NCBI RefSeq assembly: GCF_001509475.1
Contig: NZ_LLZG01000411.1
Coordinates: 124,001 to 188,000 of the forward strand
DNA length: 64,000 nt
Direction: 5' to 3'
Origin: Streptomyces regalis
Lineage (GTDB): Bacteria; Actinomycetota; Actinomycetes; Streptomycetales; Streptomycetaceae
Within the stretch, counting starts at the first letter, position 1. Every line of letters begins with the position of its first letter. The notes under the pieces were generated by a model. That model saw only the letters and a list, made by a program, of their open reading frames with translations, ran no database searches and was not told where the DNA came from. A program made the translations under genes and the position numbers. Below, piece after piece: positions 62,289-64,000 of the stretch.

Positions 62289-62310
62289 GCCAGGATTGTG
62301 ACCGGTCACA
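62270..62310. promoter_or_regulatory. two LacI operators TGTGACCGGTCACA
   Basis: Two identical 14-base perfect palindromes at 62270-62283 (inside the LacI coding start) and 62297-62310 (just upstream of it), 27 bases apart centre to centre. They flank the LacI start codon and lie in the shared promoter region with the GH36 gene. Confidence 0.85.
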
Positions 62311-62405
62311 TCAGGGACGTCAAGAGACCGTAACGAGGGATTCACGCGGCTGACGCGACCACCTCCTGCGGGTACGGGCAGGCGGGGTCGGAAGGGAAAG
62401 GCACC

Positions 62406-64000
62406 TTGACCGGAATGGCGGATGTGGCGCAGGAGGGTTCCCCTCACCCGCAGGACGAGTTCAGTTGGGGTCATGCGGCCCTGCGGGTCGACTTCGCCGT
62501 CGCCGCTGACGGAACACTGCGGCTCGTCGGACTGGGCCGTCCGGGGGAGGTGCGTGTCGCCGACCCGGAATCCGCCCTCCCGCTCGTCGAGCTGACCGCC
62601 CTCGGACACGGCAGCGGCTGGTCCGGCCCGCGGTTCACCGGCACGGCCTTCGGTACACGCCTGAAGTACCGGGACCACCACACCGGCAGGCGGGGCGAGG
62701 GAGAGTGGCTGACCGTCGAACTCCACGACCCGTCCACCGGGCTGACGGCGTTCGTCGAGCTGACGTCCCCCAGTGCACTGCCGGTGCTCCGCTCCCGTGT
62801 GCGGCTGCGCAACGACGGCCCGCAGCCCCTCGTCGTCCAGTCCGTCAGCAGCCTGCTGATCGGCGGCCTGCCGGCACCGGACGCCCTCGATGTGCACCGG
62901 GCCCGCAACGACTGGCTCGCGGAGTGCCGTTGGTACGCCGAGCCGTTGCGCGCCACCGTCGCCGACATCAACGTCGACGCCCATCAGCACGACAGCCGGT
63001 CCGCCCTCGTCCTCACCGGCCGCGGCAGCTGGCCCACCGACGGTCATCTGCCGATGGGGGCGCTGACGGACCGGGGGAGCGGGCGGACCTGGCTGTGGCA
63101 GATCGAGTCCCCGGCCGGCTGGCGCTGGGACCTGGGCGAACGGGCGCATGGCACGTATCTGGCGCTGAACGGCCCCACGGACGCGGAGCACCAGTGGCGG
63201 ATCCGGCTCGCCCCGGGGGAGGAGTTCACCACCGTGCCGGGAGTACTGGCCGTCGGCTCCGGGTTCGACGCGGCCATGGGCGCGCTGACCTCGTACCGCC
63301 GCGCCATACGCCGCCCGCACCCGGACCACACCGCACTCCCCGTAGTCTTCAACGACTACATGAACACGCTCATGGGCGACCCGACCACTGAGAAGCTGCT
63401 GCCCCTGATCGACGCGGCGGCTCGGGCGGGCGCGGAGTACTTCTGCGTGGACGCCGGGTGGTACGACGACTCGGCGGACGGCGGCTGGTGGGACAGCGTC
63501 GGCGCCTGGCAGCCCTCCTCGCGCCGCTTCTCCGACGGCGGAATCCGGGCGGTCCTGGACCGGATCCGGGAGCGCGGCATGGTGCCCGGGCTGTGGCTGG
63601 AGCCGGAGGTCGTCGGCGTACGCAGCCCGGTCGCCGCCGCGCTTGCGCCGGACGCCTTCTTCCAGCGCGACGGCGTACGCCTCACCGAGCAGGGCCGCCA
63701 CCAGCTCGACCTGCGTCATCCGGCCGCCCGCGCCCACCTCGACAAGACGGTGGACCGGATCGTCGGCGACTGGGGCGTGGGCTACCTCAAACTGGACTAC
63801 AACATCGTGATCGATCCAGGCACCCTCGCTCCCGGGGACCTGGCGCCGGGAGCCGGGCTGCTCGGTCACGCCCACGCCTACCTGGACTGGCTCTCCGAGG
63901 TGCTGGACCGGCACCCGCGGCTGGTGATCGAGAACTGCGCCTCGGGCGGGCTGCGGATGGACGGAGCCACGCTGGCCGTCACCCAACTCCAGTCCACCAG
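62406..64000 (+). CDS. GH36 alpha-galactosidase (3' end outside the window)
   Basis: At least 531 residues, cut by the window end. The N-terminal beta-supersandwich (DFAVAADGTLRLVGLGRPG) leads to a TIM barrel with WYDDSADGGWWDSVGAW, GLWLEPEVV, the nucleophile motif YLKLDYN (Asp464) and ENCASGGLRMD near the acid/base region. No signal peptide, so it cleaves alpha-galactosides in the cytosol after import by operon 3. Start: TTG 62406 four bases from AAAGG; ATG 62415 is the alternative. Divergent from LacI and probably repressed by it. Confidence 0.9.
   Translation, partial: MTGMADVAQEGSPHPQDEFSWGHAALRVDFAVAADGTLRLVGLGRPGEVRVADPESALPLVELTALGHGSGWSGPRFTGTAFGTRLKYRDHHTGRRGEGEWLTVELHDPSTGLTAFVELTSPSALPVLRSRVRLRNDGPQPLVVQSVSSLLIGGLPAPDALDVHRARNDWLAECRWYAEPLRATVADINVDAHQHDSRSALVLTGRGSWPTDGHLPMGALTDRGSGRTWLWQIESPAGWRWDLGERAHGTYLALNGPTDAEHQWRIRLAPGEEFTTVPGVLAVGSGFDAAMGALTSYRRAIRRPHPDHTALPVVFNDYMNTLMGDPTTEKLLPLIDAAARAGAEYFCVDAGWYDDSADGGWWDSVGAWQPSSRRFSDGGIRAVLDRIRERGMVPGLWLEPEVVGVRSPVAAALAPDAFFQRDGVRLTEQGRHQLDLRHPAARAHLDKTVDRIVGDWGVGYLKLDYNIVIDPGTLAPGDLAPGAGLLGHAHAYLDWLSEVLDRHPRLVIENCASGGLRMDGATLAVTQLQST

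Noticed and set aside
62705..63391. Plus-strand Arg-rich frame in another phase over the GH36 gene
   Set aside because: Composition is that of a frame shadow; the GH36 frame has catalytic motifs.
1..64000. tRNA, rRNA, transposase or phage genes
   Set aside because: Looked for on both strands by eye; none recognised. A tRNA scan would be needed to exclude one fully.

Overview
The window looks like a piece of a Streptomyces chromosome. It has very high G+C with strong third-position GC, frequent GTG/TTG starts, Tat- and Sec-secreted hydrolases, a streptogrisin-type protease, an F420-type oxidoreductase, an actinobacterial proteasome subunit and many sugar ABC importers with ROK, LacI and RpiR regulators. 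I see no rRNA, tRNA, CRISPR array, transposase or phage gene. All family names come from reading the sequence; no database was searched.

Layout. 0.1-3 kb: an SDR enzyme, a membrane-anchored hypothetical, a scar where two truncated genes meet, and an L,D-transpeptidase. 3-9 kb: sugar importer 1 (two permeases, binding protein, Gfo/Idh dehydrogenase) divergent from a ROK regulator. 9-17 kb: small protein, membrane-anchored S1 protease, MalY-type lyase, F420/PPOX protein, a broken secreted alpha/beta-hydrolase and a Gfo/Idh dehydrogenase. 17-21 kb: a zinc-ribbon/OB protein and TetR with paired operator-like motifs, a Trm112 protein, then truncated transporter, PucR-like regulator and family-8 polysaccharide lyase genes. 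21-28.5 kb: carbohydrate-binding membrane protein, RpiR regulator, GT39-type transferase, secreted PAP2 phosphatase and a GlcNAc-kinase-like enzyme. 28.5-37 kb: sugar locus 2 (ROK regulator, binding protein, two permeases, two unassigned toroid proteins). 37-42 kb: P-loop kinase, GT39-like transferase plus flippase-like protein, an isolated proteasome beta subunit and a broken nickel transporter gene. 42-55 kb: APC permease with an unknown partner, transhydrogenase, sulfite oxidase, GH64 glucanase with AGCGCT-core operators, GNAT protein, Gfo/Idh and aldo/keto reductases, and an ABC exporter. 55-64 kb: sugar locus 3 (secreted GH39-like enzyme, two permeases, binding protein, LacI regulator, and a GH36 alpha-galactosidase running off the end).

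The functional theme is import and breakdown of plant or cell-wall glycans: three complete importer operons, each with its own regulator and intracellular enzymes. The two most interesting aspects are locus 2, whose two toroid enzymes next to a GlcNAc-kinase-like gene suggest an unassigned amino-sugar/uronate glycan pathway, and the density of decay: at least four sites where genes are frameshifted or fused as truncated fragments, all without any visible mobile-element gene.
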